From Acidobacteriaceae bacterium (GTDB lineage: Bacteria > Acidobacteriota > Terriglobia > Terriglobales > Acidobacteriaceae), in contig DAIDKP010000016.1 of the NCBI GenBank assembly GCA_027449965.1, forward strand, positions 120,195 to 184,194: 64,000 nt of DNA, in the 5' to 3' direction. Shown here one piece after another: positions 1 through 8,806 of the stretch. The notes beneath the pieces are model-generated. The model saw nothing but the letters and a program-made list of their open reading frames with translations, was not told the origin of the DNA and made no database searches. A program made the translations under genes and the position numbers. Within the stretch, counting starts at the first letter, position 1, and each line of letters begins with the position of its first letter.

Positions 1-1285
1 GTGCCGCTTCATAGTAAGGTGTCAGCAGCGAAACCGTCGGTGCCACCTGCGTTCCCTGACCCACATACCACTTGAACGATAGCTTGTTGTTATCGTTAAT
101 CGAGTAATCCAGCTTCACCAGTCCATTGTGACTGAAGCCAAACTCATTCTCCGGATTCGTGTAGTTGAACGGCGTCGCAGGACCGGTCAGCGCATTCGTC
201 GGCCACAATCCCTGATTATTTCCCGACCCTTGCAGCAGGTTGTAGGAAGCCTGATTCACAGGCACCCCATACGCATTCAGGATCGAGGTCGCCGCAGCCT
301 GATACGCCGCCGAAGGCTCCGTGGATGGCTGATTCACACCGATCGTAAAACGCTGATCCTCATACGTCGTAAAGAGAAACAAGCGGTTCTTCAGAATCGG
401 CCCGCCCGCCGAGTATCCAAACTGCTGATTGCGTAACTCCGGTTTCGTCAACGCCAATTGCGACTGCGCTGCCAGAGCTTCGTTGCGGTTGTAGTAGTAG
501 GCCGTCCCGTGAATCTGATTCGTTCCAGACTTGATCGCCAGGTTCACCGTTGCTCCCGGACTTCGGCCCACATCCGGCCCCGCTTCCGTCACCACCGACA
601 CCTGCTCAATCGCATCCAGCGGCAGCGTCACACCCGCGATTCCCGAAACACCTCCCTGGTTGGCCGCAGGAATATTCCACCAGACATCGTTGTTATCCGC
701 ACCCTCAATCTGCCAGCTCACCATATCCGGCCGCGTGCCATTCACCGATCCATACCCGCCGCCGGAGTAACCCGCATAGCCCGGCGTGATCGCGATCATC
801 TGCGTAAAATCCCGCCCATTCATCGGCGTATCCTGTATCACCTAATTCGGAATATCTGTCGTCTGCACCGTCGAGGTCGTATCCAGCGACACCGCTTCGG
901 CTGAGACTTCCACCGTCTCACCCGCCGACGCCATTCCCAGCTTCACCGGCAGCGAATACACCGCGCCTGCCGAAACCGGCACTCCCTTGATATCCTCCGT
1001 CTTGAATCCATTCGCCGTCACGCTCACCCGATACATTCCAATCGGAATATCGCGAAATGCAAACTCGCCAGCACTGGAGCTGACCGCCTTCAACATCACG
1101 CCCGTCGCCTCGTTTACCGCCGCCACAGAAGCACCCGCCACCACGGCTCCGCTTGGGTCTGTCACAATGCCGTTGATCGCACCTCGAAATGTTTGTGCGC
1201 GTCCCACCCCTGCCGTCACACTCCACATCCATATCAAAACCAGAAAACCAAGAAGCCGCCAGGAATAACTCCGAGTAAGTCTCAT
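1..1285 (-). pseudogene. TonB-dependent receptor with carboxypeptidase-regulatory-like domain, interrupted by a stop codon, partial
   Basis: This is the 5' part of a large outer-membrane receptor gene that runs off the left edge. The ATG at 1285 is preceded by a good GGAGG and starts a signal peptide (MRLTRSYSW..., cleavage near GRAQ), followed by the Ig-like domain (GAINGIVTDPSGAVVAGA). At 842-844 a TAG follows the residues DIPN. The same frame then stays open to base 1 and encodes a clear TonB plug region (VIQDTPMNGRDF, IEGADNN, GGPILKNRLFLFTTYEDQ). A single base change such as CAG to TAG explains this better than a true end. Such receptors import oligosaccharides or siderophores. Readthrough or a sequencing error are alternatives. 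Confidence 0.85.
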
Positions 1286-1638
1286 GCAAACTACCTCCAA
1301 AAAGAAAGTAAGAAGGGACATTCGCCTCACGAACCGATGATCGGGAGACGCGGATAAAAAGAAAATGAAAAGGACCGCTGATAAAACAGAACTGCCGACA
1401 GAAGGAAGAATCTCAACTAACTCTGGAATTGCCTTCCGTCATCCGTTGCAACCGTGAAAGGATAGGTCAGAAAAATGGATAGATACGGCTATGCCAATGC
1501 CCACACGAGCACTGGCCTCAGACAGAAAAATTGTCACAGGGTGGCTTGTTACCCAAACAGGATTGTCTGGCTTCCATTCTTAAACATAGTTTTACTTTTG
1601 ATATTTTTGCAAGAAAAAACTTGTCCCAAAACTTTTCC
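1286..1638. other. Intergenic region upstream of the interrupted receptor
   Basis: No coding region is supported here. The stretch is A/T-rich compared with its flanks and should hold the promoter of the receptor gene on the minus strand. The receptor's ribosome-binding site GGAGG lies at about 1293-1297. No convincing terminator was seen for the CheX-like gene. Confidence 0.5.
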
Positions 1639-2109
1639 TTATGCTTCTCTATCGCATTCTTCTATCAGCCGAACGATTAACTCGCCCTGCTCATGACAAA
1701 ATCGTGCACTTCTTCCCGTCGCCGCTCGCAGCGTTTCCGCGCCACTCGCAGCCGACGCCTCCGGAACCGTCATCGAACAGGGCCTTGGCAGCGTCGACTT
1801 GATCGTTCCCACAATCATGTTGGCAATCTCTTTCGTCGCATCCATCACGTCCGTTTCCCGCACATGCTCCTCAGGCAGTGCCAGCATCATCGACGTCGCC
1901 ATCATCGCCAGCCCATGCGTCATCCGCACTTCAATCCGCCCGCTCCACGCACCGGAAAGCACACACCATCCGGCAACATGCGCATCCTCCATCCATTCGG
2001 AATGCGCTGACACAGCTCGACGCATCTCCACGCCAAGCATCTGGCTCCAGAAAAGCGAGTTCGCTTGTTCAATCTGTACTTCGGTTACAGTTGCGCTCGT
2101 GGAGTCCAT
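1639..2109 (-). CDS. CheX-like chemotaxis phosphatase-domain protein
   Basis: A 156-residue cytoplasmic protein with the CheX/CheC-type signature in the second half: DVMDATKEIANMIVGTIKSTL, in which the acidic-x-x-Asn pair (EIAN) is the part that attacks phosphorylated CheY in this family. The first half has the short alpha/beta domain usual for stand-alone CheX (WSGRIEVRMTHGLAMMATSMML). It has no signal peptide or membrane segment. No other chemotaxis gene is nearby, so it may act on a response regulator encoded elsewhere. The ATG at 2109 has only a weak GAGG about 12 bases upstream. Confidence 0.75.
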   Translation of the reverse strand: MDSTSATVTEVQIEQANSLFWSQMLGVEMRRAVSAHSEWMEDAHVAGWCVLSGAWSGRIEVRMTHGLAMMATSMMLALPEEHVRETDVMDATKEIANMIVGTIKSTLPRPCSMTVPEASAASGAETLRAATGRSARFCHEQGELIVRLIEECDREA

Positions 2110-2229
2110 AGCAGCGAAGCAGCCTCAAGTCCGGATCGTGCGCTCAGAAGAGTGCGCCCTTGCTGTTCATCGCCCGTTTTCGATCACTCTTGAACTGACC
2201 CCAACTCCGGGCATACCAAACCTTCCCGC

Positions 2230-2946
2230 TCAAGCTGTCATCTGGTCCAGCGCCTCTTCGTTCAGAATCGTCACGCGCGATCCACTTACCCGGATCCACT
2301 CATCACGGCGAAACTGGCTCAGCAGCCGAGTCACCGTCTCGCGCGACGTACCGGCCATACTTGCAAGCTCTTCATGAGTCAGCGCCATCGTAAACTTCAT
2401 CTCGCCGTCGCCACAGCTTGCCGATCTCGCCCACTCCAGCAGCAGTTGCGCCAGTCTCCCCCCAGCCGTCGTCGAAAGCGCCAGTCGGCGCGCATCCCGA
2501 AAGACCGTCCAGTACTCGGTCGAAAGCGACTGCGCCGCATTCATGCTCGCTACGCCATATTTGTGCAGAAACTCCACAAACTGTTCCCGCCGCGCCGTCT
2601 TGATCGTGCACGGCTCAATCGTCTCCGCCGTCAGTTCATGCGGAGCATCCGCCAGCGCCGCATTCAACCCAAGCAGATCGCCCGGCACCGCAATCTTCAG
2701 GATCATCGTCTTCCCATCCCGCGAATTGGTCGACAACTTCACCTGGCCGCTGCACAGCACAAAAACATTCCGCGCAACATCTCCCTCGCTGAACAGCTTT
2801 GCACCCCGCGCATGACTCACCAACACACCAAGCCGATCAAACTCCTCCAGCGCTTCCTGCGGCAGATTGCAGAAAAGCCTGTGATGTCGTTGCTGGCAGT
2901 GGACACAATCCACCGGATGGGGAGAAATCTGTTTGAAGGGTGTCAT
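2230..2946 (-). CDS. Crp/Fnr family regulator with FNR-like cysteines
   Basis: A 238-residue transcription factor. Residues about 25-140 form the cyclic-nucleotide-binding-like sensor (GAKLFSEGDVARNVFVLCSGQVKL), followed by the dimer helix and a C-terminal winged helix with the recognition helix in LTHEELASMAGTSRETVTRLLSQF. Cysteines stand at C14, C17, C26 and C113. C113 (EPCTIK) aligns with the internal cluster ligand of E. coli FNR, and the N-terminal CX2C resembles the FNR 4Fe-4S motif, but the second gap is eight residues instead of five. It may sense oxygen or nitric oxide. It is divergent from the GH3 gene with about 245 bases between the starts. Confidence 0.85.
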   Translation of the reverse strand: MTPFKQISPHPVDCVHCQQRHHRLFCNLPQEALEEFDRLGVLVSHARGAKLFSEGDVARNVFVLCSGQVKLSTNSRDGKTMILKIAVPGDLLGLNAALADAPHELTAETIEPCTIKTARREQFVEFLHKYGVASMNAAQSLSTEYWTVFRDARRLALSTTAGGRLAQLLLEWARSASCGDGEMKFTMALTHEELASMAGTSRETVTRLLSQFRRDEWIRVSGSRVTILNEEALDQMTA

Positions 2947-3191
2947 CTTGTCCCGTTAACCTCAGATCGTTGATCGCTCAACGTCACTTCCAGAATCAAG
3001 GTATCGATCCATACTGCGTATTTCCACTGACTGCGCCAGTATACTGCTGCTGCGATTCCACTACACCTGAAATCCTCAGCGCATATTCCAACCTTCCCGA
3101 CTCTCGCTCCTCAGCTCTTGAGCAATCGCTTTAACAATCGTTTGTTTGTACTTGCCAAACGCCTCTTCCGCCGTGTACTCTTCCACACGCT

Positions 3192-5750
3192 ATGCAAATC
3201 CATCTCTTCACTTCGCCTCGCAGTCTCCGCTCTTCCGCCTGGCTCATCGCGCTTGCGGCCATCTTTGTCGCTCCGGCTGCCATCCTTGCCCAGACACATG
3301 CCCAGACACTCTTCGGCCCTGCGCCCGATTCTCCCGCCATCGAGCAACAGGCTCACGCCATGGTCACCAGGCTCACCCTCCAGCAGAAGATTCATCTGCT
3401 CGGCGGAGTCGATGGCATGTTCACCCACGCCATGCCTTCCATCCAGCTTCCGCGGCTCAAAATGTCCGATGGTCCGCTCGGCGTCCGTTCCTGGGGACCA
3501 ACCACCGCCTATGCCGGTGGCGCCGCTCTCGCCGCCACCTGGGATCCCTCCGTCGCCCGCAAGGTCGGCGAGGGTCTGGGCCGTGACGCTCGCGCCCGCG
3601 GCGTCGATTTCCTCCTCGCGCCCGGCGTCAACATCTCCCGCTCTCCGGTCAACGGTCGCAACTTCGAATATCTCTCCGAAGACCCCTACCTCAACGCGCA
3701 GCTTGCCGTGCAGTATATCGAGGGGGTCCAGTCCGAGGGCGTCAGCGCCACCGTCAAACACTTTGCCGGCAACAATCAGGAGTACGACCGGCACAACGTC
3801 AGCTCCGACATCGACGAACGCACCTTCCGTGAGCTTTATCTGCCACCCTTTGAAGCGGCTGTCAAAACCGCTCACGTCACCGCCGTCATGGACTCCTACA
3901 ACCTGCTTCACGGCGTCCACTCCACCCAGAACAACGACCTCAACGTCAAGCTGCTCAAGCAGGAGTGGGGCTTTGACGGTCTGCTGATGTCGGACTGGGA
4001 CGCCACCTATGACGGCGTCGCCGCGGCCAACAACGGCCTCGATCTCGAGATGCCTTCCGCAAAGTTCATGAACGAGCAGACGCTTCTGCCCGCTGTCCGC
4101 TCCGGCCAGGTCACTGAAGCCACCCTCGACGACAAACTCATGCGGCTCTTCCGCGTCGCTCTGCGCTACGGATGGATTGGCCCCGACGCTCGTCCGCAGC
4201 AAATCGACTCCCTGCCGCTCTACTCGGTCGCCGACCGCGCCATCGCCCTGCAGGGCGCGCGTGAGAGCCTCACCCTGCTCAAAAACGACCACCACTTTCT
4301 GCCCTTCACCCCGGCGCAGATCAAAACCATCGCCGTCATCGGCCCCGACGCCTATCCTGCCGTTCCCGGCGGCGGCGGCTCGTCGCAGGCCACCGCTTTC
4401 GATCCCGTCAGCCTGCTCACCGGCCTCGCCAACCTCGGTGCAACTCAGGGCATCCGCGTCCTCTATGCTCGCGGACTTCCCACTCCGCAGGAAATCTTCG
4501 GCGCAACTTACTTTGCCGGGCCGGTCACCGTCCAGCACTTTGACAATCACGACTTCACCGGTTCGCCAGCCTCCACCACCACCCAGCGCCAGATCAACGA
4601 CCTCAAACCCGCCATGTGGGATGTGGTCGATCCTCATCCACGTGGCCTCCGCTACACCGCCACCTACACCCCCAAAACCTCCGGCGACTATCTCCTGCTC
4701 GCCGCTGCCTCCGGTGAGGATTCCTACACCGTTCGCATCGATGGCAAACAGCTCCTCGACCAGCCCCATCAGGAAGGTCAGTTTCCGCTCTCCGCCACGC
4801 TTCACCTCACGGCGGGCACGCCCATCCACATCGTTGCCGACTACATTCCGCAAGCACCCGGCATCCGTCTCGCGCTCGGCCTTCGCGCAATCTCTGACCT
4901 GATCCCCGCCGACGCCCTGCGCATCGCCTCCAAAGCCGATGCCGTCGTGCTCTCCGTCGGATTCGATCCTGACACGGAAAGCGAAGGCTATGACCGCACC
5001 TTCACCCTGCCCTGGGGACAGGACGCGCTCCTCCACGCCGTTGTGGCGGCCAATCCAAAAACCGCCGTCGTCCTCACCGCCGGTGGAGCCGTCGACACCA
5101 CAACCTGGCTCGACAAGGTTCCTGCATTCCTGCAAACCTACTACCCCGGTCAGGAGGGTGGCACAGCCATCGCTGAAGCACTGCTGGGCAAGCTCAATCC
5201 CGAGGGCAAGCTCCCAGTCACCTTCGACCGCAGCTTCCAGGACGATCCCACCTTCGCCAACTACTACTCCAAAAAGGAAGCCGACGGCCTCCAGCACGTC
5301 CACTACAACGAGAAGCTCATGGTCGGCTACCGCTACTGGACCACCACCGGCAAGCACCCACTCTATCCCTTCGGCTTTGGCCTCAGCTACACCACCTTTG
5401 CCTTCAGCCACCTCCAGGTGCAGCCCACCGTCCGCATCGGCCAGAATGTCGCCGTCACCTTCGACGTCACCAACACCGGCCACCTCGCAGGAGCCGAAGT
5501 CGCCCAGCTCTACGTCTCTCAGCCAGACGCCGCCGTCAACCGTCCCGAGCGCGAACTGAAGGGTTTCGCCAAAGTCCGCCTGGCCCCGGGAGCAACCCAG
5601 CACGTCACGCTCACGCTCAATCCGCGTTCCTTCTCCTACTGGGACGTCAACACCCACAACTGGAAGATGGACACCGGCAAATTCATCCTTCGCGTCGGCG
5701 ACTCCTCGGAGTCCACTCCGCTCACCGCCACACTCGCGGCCGTTCGCTGA
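3192..5750 (+). CDS. Secreted GH3 beta-glucosidase with PA14 and Fn3-like domains
   Basis: An 852-residue glycoside hydrolase. The N-terminus is a signal peptide (ALAAIFVAPAAILAQ), so it acts outside the cytoplasm. The GH3 (alpha/beta)8 domain follows and contains the nucleophile aspartate D268 in LLMSDWDATYDG. A PA14 domain (GDYLLLAAASGEDSYTVRIDG) is inserted in the second alpha/beta domain. The C-terminus has the Fn3-like domain (GAEVAQLYVSQPDAAVNRPERELKGFAKV). The length is normal for PA14-containing GH3 enzymes. The likely reaction is removal of beta-linked glucose or xylose from oligosaccharide ends. No clear ribosome-binding site precedes the ATG, but the signal peptide supports this start. 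Confidence 0.92.
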   Translation: MQIHLFTSPRSLRSSAWLIALAAIFVAPAAILAQTHAQTLFGPAPDSPAIEQQAHAMVTRLTLQQKIHLLGGVDGMFTHAMPSIQLPRLKMSDGPLGVRSWGPTTAYAGGAALAATWDPSVARKVGEGLGRDARARGVDFLLAPGVNISRSPVNGRNFEYLSEDPYLNAQLAVQYIEGVQSEGVSATVKHFAGNNQEYDRHNVSSDIDERTFRELYLPPFEAAVKTAHVTAVMDSYNLLHGVHSTQNNDLNVKLLKQEWGFDGLLMSDWDATYDGVAAANNGLDLEMPSAKFMNEQTLLPAVRSGQVTEATLDDKLMRLFRVALRYGWIGPDARPQQIDSLPLYSVADRAIALQGARESLTLLKNDHHFLPFTPAQIKTIAVIGPDAYPAVPGGGGSSQATAFDPVSLLTGLANLGATQGIRVLYARGLPTPQEIFGATYFAGPVTVQHFDNHDFTGSPASTTTQRQINDLKPAMWDVVDPHPRGLRYTATYTPKTSGDYLLLAAASGEDSYTVRIDGKQLLDQPHQEGQFPLSATLHLTAGTPIHIVADYIPQAPGIRLALGLRAISDLIPADALRIASKADAVVLSVGFDPDTESEGYDRTFTLPWGQDALLHAVVAANPKTAVVLTAGGAVDTTTWLDKVPAFLQTYYPGQEGGTAIAEALLGKLNPEGKLPVTFDRSFQDDPTFANYYSKKEADGLQHVHYNEKLMVGYRYWTTTGKHPLYPFGFGLSYTTFAFSHLQVQPTVRIGQNVAVTFDVTNTGHLAGAEVAQLYVSQPDAAVNRPERELKGFAKVRLAPGATQHVTLTLNPRSFSYWDVNTHNWKMDTGKFILRVGDSSESTPLTATLAAVR

Positions 5751-5790
5751 CGCGCAGACCTCACCCGTCGCCGTCCGCTCGTCGCTTTCC

Positions 5791-5827
5791 GTGCCCGCAG
5801 GCCATCCAACGGCTGGCCTGCGGGCAC
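5791..5827. terminator. Long inverted repeat between converging genes
   Basis: A perfect 14-base inverted repeat (GTGCCCGCAGGCCA and its complement) with a 9-base loop lies between the converging GH3 and phosphotransacetylase-domain genes. There is no strong T run on either side, so it is a likely but not canonical bidirectional terminator. Confidence 0.6.
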
Positions 5828-5840
5828 GCCTGTCTCACCC

Positions 5841-6824
5841 TCAGCTTTGGCCGCACCGCTGCGCCTGATGCAGCAGCGCAGCTACCGCGCATGAGGTCAG
5901 CCGTGTCGCCGCAGAATCCGCTCGGCTTGTCAGGATCACCGGCACCCGCGCTCCCAGCACAATCCCCGCCAGTTGCGCGCCTCCCAGATACTCCAGTTGC
6001 TTGGCCAGCATATTGCCCGACTCCAGATCCGGCACCACCAGAATGTCCGCCTTCCCTGTCACCGGCGACACCAGACCCTTGATCGCAGCCGCCTTCTCGC
6101 TCACCGCCGTATCAAACGCCAGAGGACCATCCAGAATCCCGCCCGTGATCTGCTTCCGATCCGCCATCTTGCACAGCGCCGCCGCATCCAGCGTCGAGCC
6201 AATCTTCGGATTCACCGTCTCCACTGCCGACAGCAGTGCCACCTTCGGCTCCGGAATCCCCAGCGCATGAGCCAGATCAATCGCATTCTGCACAATATGC
6301 ACCTTGTCCTCAAGATCAGGCTCAATGTTGATCGCCGCATCCGTAATCAGCAGCGTCCGGTCATAGGCCGGCGTATCCATCACAAACACATGCGTAATCC
6401 GCTTGCCCGTCCGCAATCCCGTATCCCGCGCCATCGCCACGCGCATCAGTTCATCCGTGTGCAGACTGCCCTTCATCATCGCCTGCGCCTTGCCGCTCCG
6501 GCACATATCCACGCTTGCCTGCGCCGCCGCGCTTTCGCTCGCTGCCTCCACCACCGGCAGACCCTCCACGCTCACGCCCATCTCCTGCGCCAGCTTGCGC
6601 ATCGCCGCACCATCGCCCACCAGCACCGGCTCAATCAGCCCTGCCTCCGCTGCTTCCAGCGCCCCTCGCAGCGCCACCTCCGACATCGGCCAGCACACCG
6701 CCGTCGTCAGCGCCGGCAACTCCCGGCATCGCTCCAGAAAACGATGAAACACGTGATAGTCCTGCGGATGTCCCACCCATGGATCCACCGTCACCGACTC
6801 CGCCAACGCTGCCAGATCGCTCAT
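5841..6824 (-). CDS. Phosphate acetyl/butyryltransferase domain protein
   Basis: About 327 residues of the PTA/PTB fold (acyl-CoA plus phosphate to acyl phosphate plus CoA). Diagnostic segments are AEAGLIEPVLVGD near the N-terminus, QAMMKGSLHTDELMR, and the C-terminal block SPVTGKADILVVPDLESGNMLAKQL. The length fits phosphate butyryltransferases and the PTA half of enoyl-CoA hydratase/PTA proteins rather than long bacterial Pta. The frame is open further upstream to 7115, but the ATG at 6824 has a GGAGG five bases before it and the upstream residues look non-coding, so this start was chosen. No acetate or butyrate kinase gene is next to it, so whether it uses acetyl- or butyryl-CoA cannot be told. 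Confidence 0.8.
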   Translation of the reverse strand: MSDLAALAESVTVDPWVGHPQDYHVFHRFLERCRELPALTTAVCWPMSEVALRGALEAAEAGLIEPVLVGDGAAMRKLAQEMGVSVEGLPVVEAASESAAAQASVDMCRSGKAQAMMKGSLHTDELMRVAMARDTGLRTGKRITHVFVMDTPAYDRTLLITDAAINIEPDLEDKVHIVQNAIDLAHALGIPEPKVALLSAVETVNPKIGSTLDAAALCKMADRKQITGGILDGPLAFDTAVSEKAAAIKGLVSPVTGKADILVVPDLESGNMLAKQLEYLGGAQLAGIVLGARVPVILTSRADSAATRLTSCAVAALLHQAQRCGQS

Positions 6825-7117
6825 CGCATCCTCCACACTCTTCGTCGATTCCATCACGGCGGCCGTCCCGCCTGCTCTCTCCATCCTCCACCATTTCGCC
6901 CCGGTTCCGCCTGTGTCTACTGTCACATTCCCCCGCTTCTGTTCTTCTCGCCGCCTCTCTTCCACCAAAGTTTTCAGTCCATGAAGACTATTTTCAAAAA
7001 TTCGGGTTAAATCCTTTGCCGCACGCGTCTCAGTAAGTGGACGCAAATGCAGCCACCGGGGATAATGGGATACTGCTCTCGATCCCGGCGCTCGATCGCA
7101 GAAAGGAACCAGCAACC

Positions 7118-8071
7118 ATGCAAGCCAGACTTCTCTTCACTCTTTCGTTCGCAGCGGCCATCCTCGCCGGCGGACTTGCCGCCAGCGCTCAGGACACCAA
7201 TCCCACACAGGGCCGCGCCATCATCACCGTTCTCGGCAAACGTGACAAAGACCCGGCGCCCGCCATCACCCCCGCCGACATCAAGCTCGCCGTCGATGGC
7301 AAACCCGCCACCATCACCAGCCTCGTGCCCTCCCAGGGCCCCAAATCCCACATCGAGTTCATCATCCTCATCGATGACACCGCGCGCAGCAGCCTCAGCA
7401 TCCAGTTCTCCGACATTCGCAACTTCATCCAGGCTCTGCCCCCCAACGCCCGCGTCTCACTCGGCTACATGGAGTACGGTGGCGTCCAGCTTGCCACTCC
7501 CCTCACCCACAACCGCGACGCTGTCCTCAAAAGCCTGCGACTCACCGCCGGCCCGTCCTACTCCAACGGCAGCCCCTACTTCTGCCTCTCGGACCTGGCC
7601 AAGCGCTGGCCCTCCGCCGACACCACCGCCCAGCGTGAAGTCCTCATGATCACCGACGGCATCGACGATTACGAGCGTCGCTTCGACCCCGAAGACCCCT
7701 ACGTGCAATCCGCCATTCAGGACGCAGCCCGAGCGCATATCGTCGTCTACACCCTCTACTGGCATGGCCGCGGCGACCCCGGCAGCAGCTCCTACGTCGG
7801 CAACGGGGGCCAGAACCTCCTCGTCGAAGTCACCAGCGCCACCGGCGGCATCTCCTACTGGGAAGGGTTTGGCAACCCCGTCTCCTTCCAGCCATTCCTC
7901 ACCGACCTCAACCGCCGTCTCCGCAACCAGTATGAGATGACTTTCACCTCACCCTACAGCGGCAAAGACAGCATCGCCTCCGTCCGCTTCAAGCTCGACA
8001 AGGCCAACGCCAAATCCACCGCGCCCCAGCAGGTCTACCTCGTCCATCCCAACGGCGCTCCCATGGACTGA
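7118..8071 (+). CDS. Secreted VWFA-related acidobacterial protein
   Basis: A 317-residue protein with a signal peptide (LLFTLSFAAAILAGGLAASAQ) and a von Willebrand factor A-like domain. The strand usually carrying the metal site reads FIILIDDTARSS, a degenerate form of DxSxS. A second typical segment is EVLMITDGIDDYERR. Such VWFA proteins are abundant in Acidobacteria and are presumed to mediate protein contacts in the periplasm or outside. The ATG at 7118 was chosen because AAAGGA lies at about 7102-7107 and the signal peptide begins there. A GATAAT at about 7063 could be its -10 box. The exact role is unknown. Confidence 0.8.
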   Translation: MQARLLFTLSFAAAILAGGLAASAQDTNPTQGRAIITVLGKRDKDPAPAITPADIKLAVDGKPATITSLVPSQGPKSHIEFIILIDDTARSSLSIQFSDIRNFIQALPPNARVSLGYMEYGGVQLATPLTHNRDAVLKSLRLTAGPSYSNGSPYFCLSDLAKRWPSADTTAQREVLMITDGIDDYERRFDPEDPYVQSAIQDAARAHIVVYTLYWHGRGDPGSSSYVGNGGQNLLVEVTSATGGISYWEGFGNPVSFQPFLTDLNRRLRNQYEMTFTSPYSGKDSIASVRFKLDKANAKSTAPQQVYLVHPNGAPMD

Positions 8072-8806
8072 CTCCACCCCTGACCCCCGCGCAACCTCCA
8101 ACCCACTCCAGGCTCCCACCCATCCCGCGCACCCTGCGGCATCGGTGGGAGCCTATCCCAACATCCCCAAGCGCGACCCCATTGGGTTTCCATTCCCGCA
8201 GGGAATCCGCTTTTGCCCAGCAACCTTCCCCCACACCCGGCCCGCGACCCAAGGGAGCGCCACGGCGCGCACGCGCGTCTGCTCCATGCAATGGCTCCAT
8301 ACAATGGCAGGCAATTCTTTCGCTTTGTGGCATACTGATTCCGGTCTGAGTTCTGTCCCCACAACACGGCGGCAAAACCAAGTCGGGTCTAGTTGCAACT
8401 CAGTACACATTTCGCCATATTTTCGTTGGCAAGAAAAATAATATACCCCCCATGGGGGGGTAACCCATGGAGTAGCCTTCCAGTTACGATACAAGTCGAC
8501 ACTAAATCCCCATCAATATGTTTATTATCAATTACATAAAGGAATTCATCTGTAAGCATTCTGACTTGAACCCAAAGCAGGTCGCAGCCGGATTGCCCAT
8601 TCTTCAGGCCGTTCCCTCCTGCGCGCTTGCTGGTTCGACCCGTCAAGCTGCATCGCTCGCCGCAGCCGATCTTGCCCGCCGCCCGGTTCGAGCCGCCTGC
8701 TCTCTTCCCCGCTCGCGCCCAGGGCTGCTATCCTCACTCTGCACCGGCCTGGCTCCCGGAAAAGCGATTTATACGGCAGAAAATCTGAGCCTGAAGAGGT
8801 GAGCGT
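8072..8806. other. Long intergenic region before xylulokinase
   Basis: About 735 bases with no convincing gene. Short open frames have no ribosome-binding site or recognisable protein features. The notable element is the GC palindrome at 8444-8462. Near 8280-8310 the phrase CTCCATRCAATGGC occurs twice close together. The xylulokinase ribosome-binding site (GAGGTGA) is at the right end. Confidence 0.5.
8444..8462. promoter_or_regulatory. Palindrome TACCCCCC-AT-GGGGGGGTA, possible operator
   Basis: A near-perfect G/C-tract palindrome flanked by A/T-rich DNA, with a further CCCATGG just downstream. G/C tracts bordered by TA are the form of operators used by CsoR/RcnR-family metal or sulfur sensors. 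No such regulator or metal transporter gene is adjacent, so the role is inferred from form only. Confidence 0.4.

Noticed and set aside
3111..5657. An 848-codon open frame antisense to the GH3 gene
   Set aside because: It mirrors the codon structure of the GH3 gene, is rich in G, V, D and E in a low-complexity way, has no ribosome-binding site and matches no family.
6825..7115. N-terminal extension of the phosphotransacetylase-domain protein
   Set aside because: The extra 97 residues look non-coding and lack a good ribosome-binding site, while the ATG at 6824 has GGAGG at ideal distance.
8518..8802. Possible 94-residue protein upstream of xylulokinase
   Set aside because: No ribosome-binding site, unusual composition (long A/R/L/P tract) and no recognisable feature. 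Its end nearly abuts the xylulokinase start only by chance.
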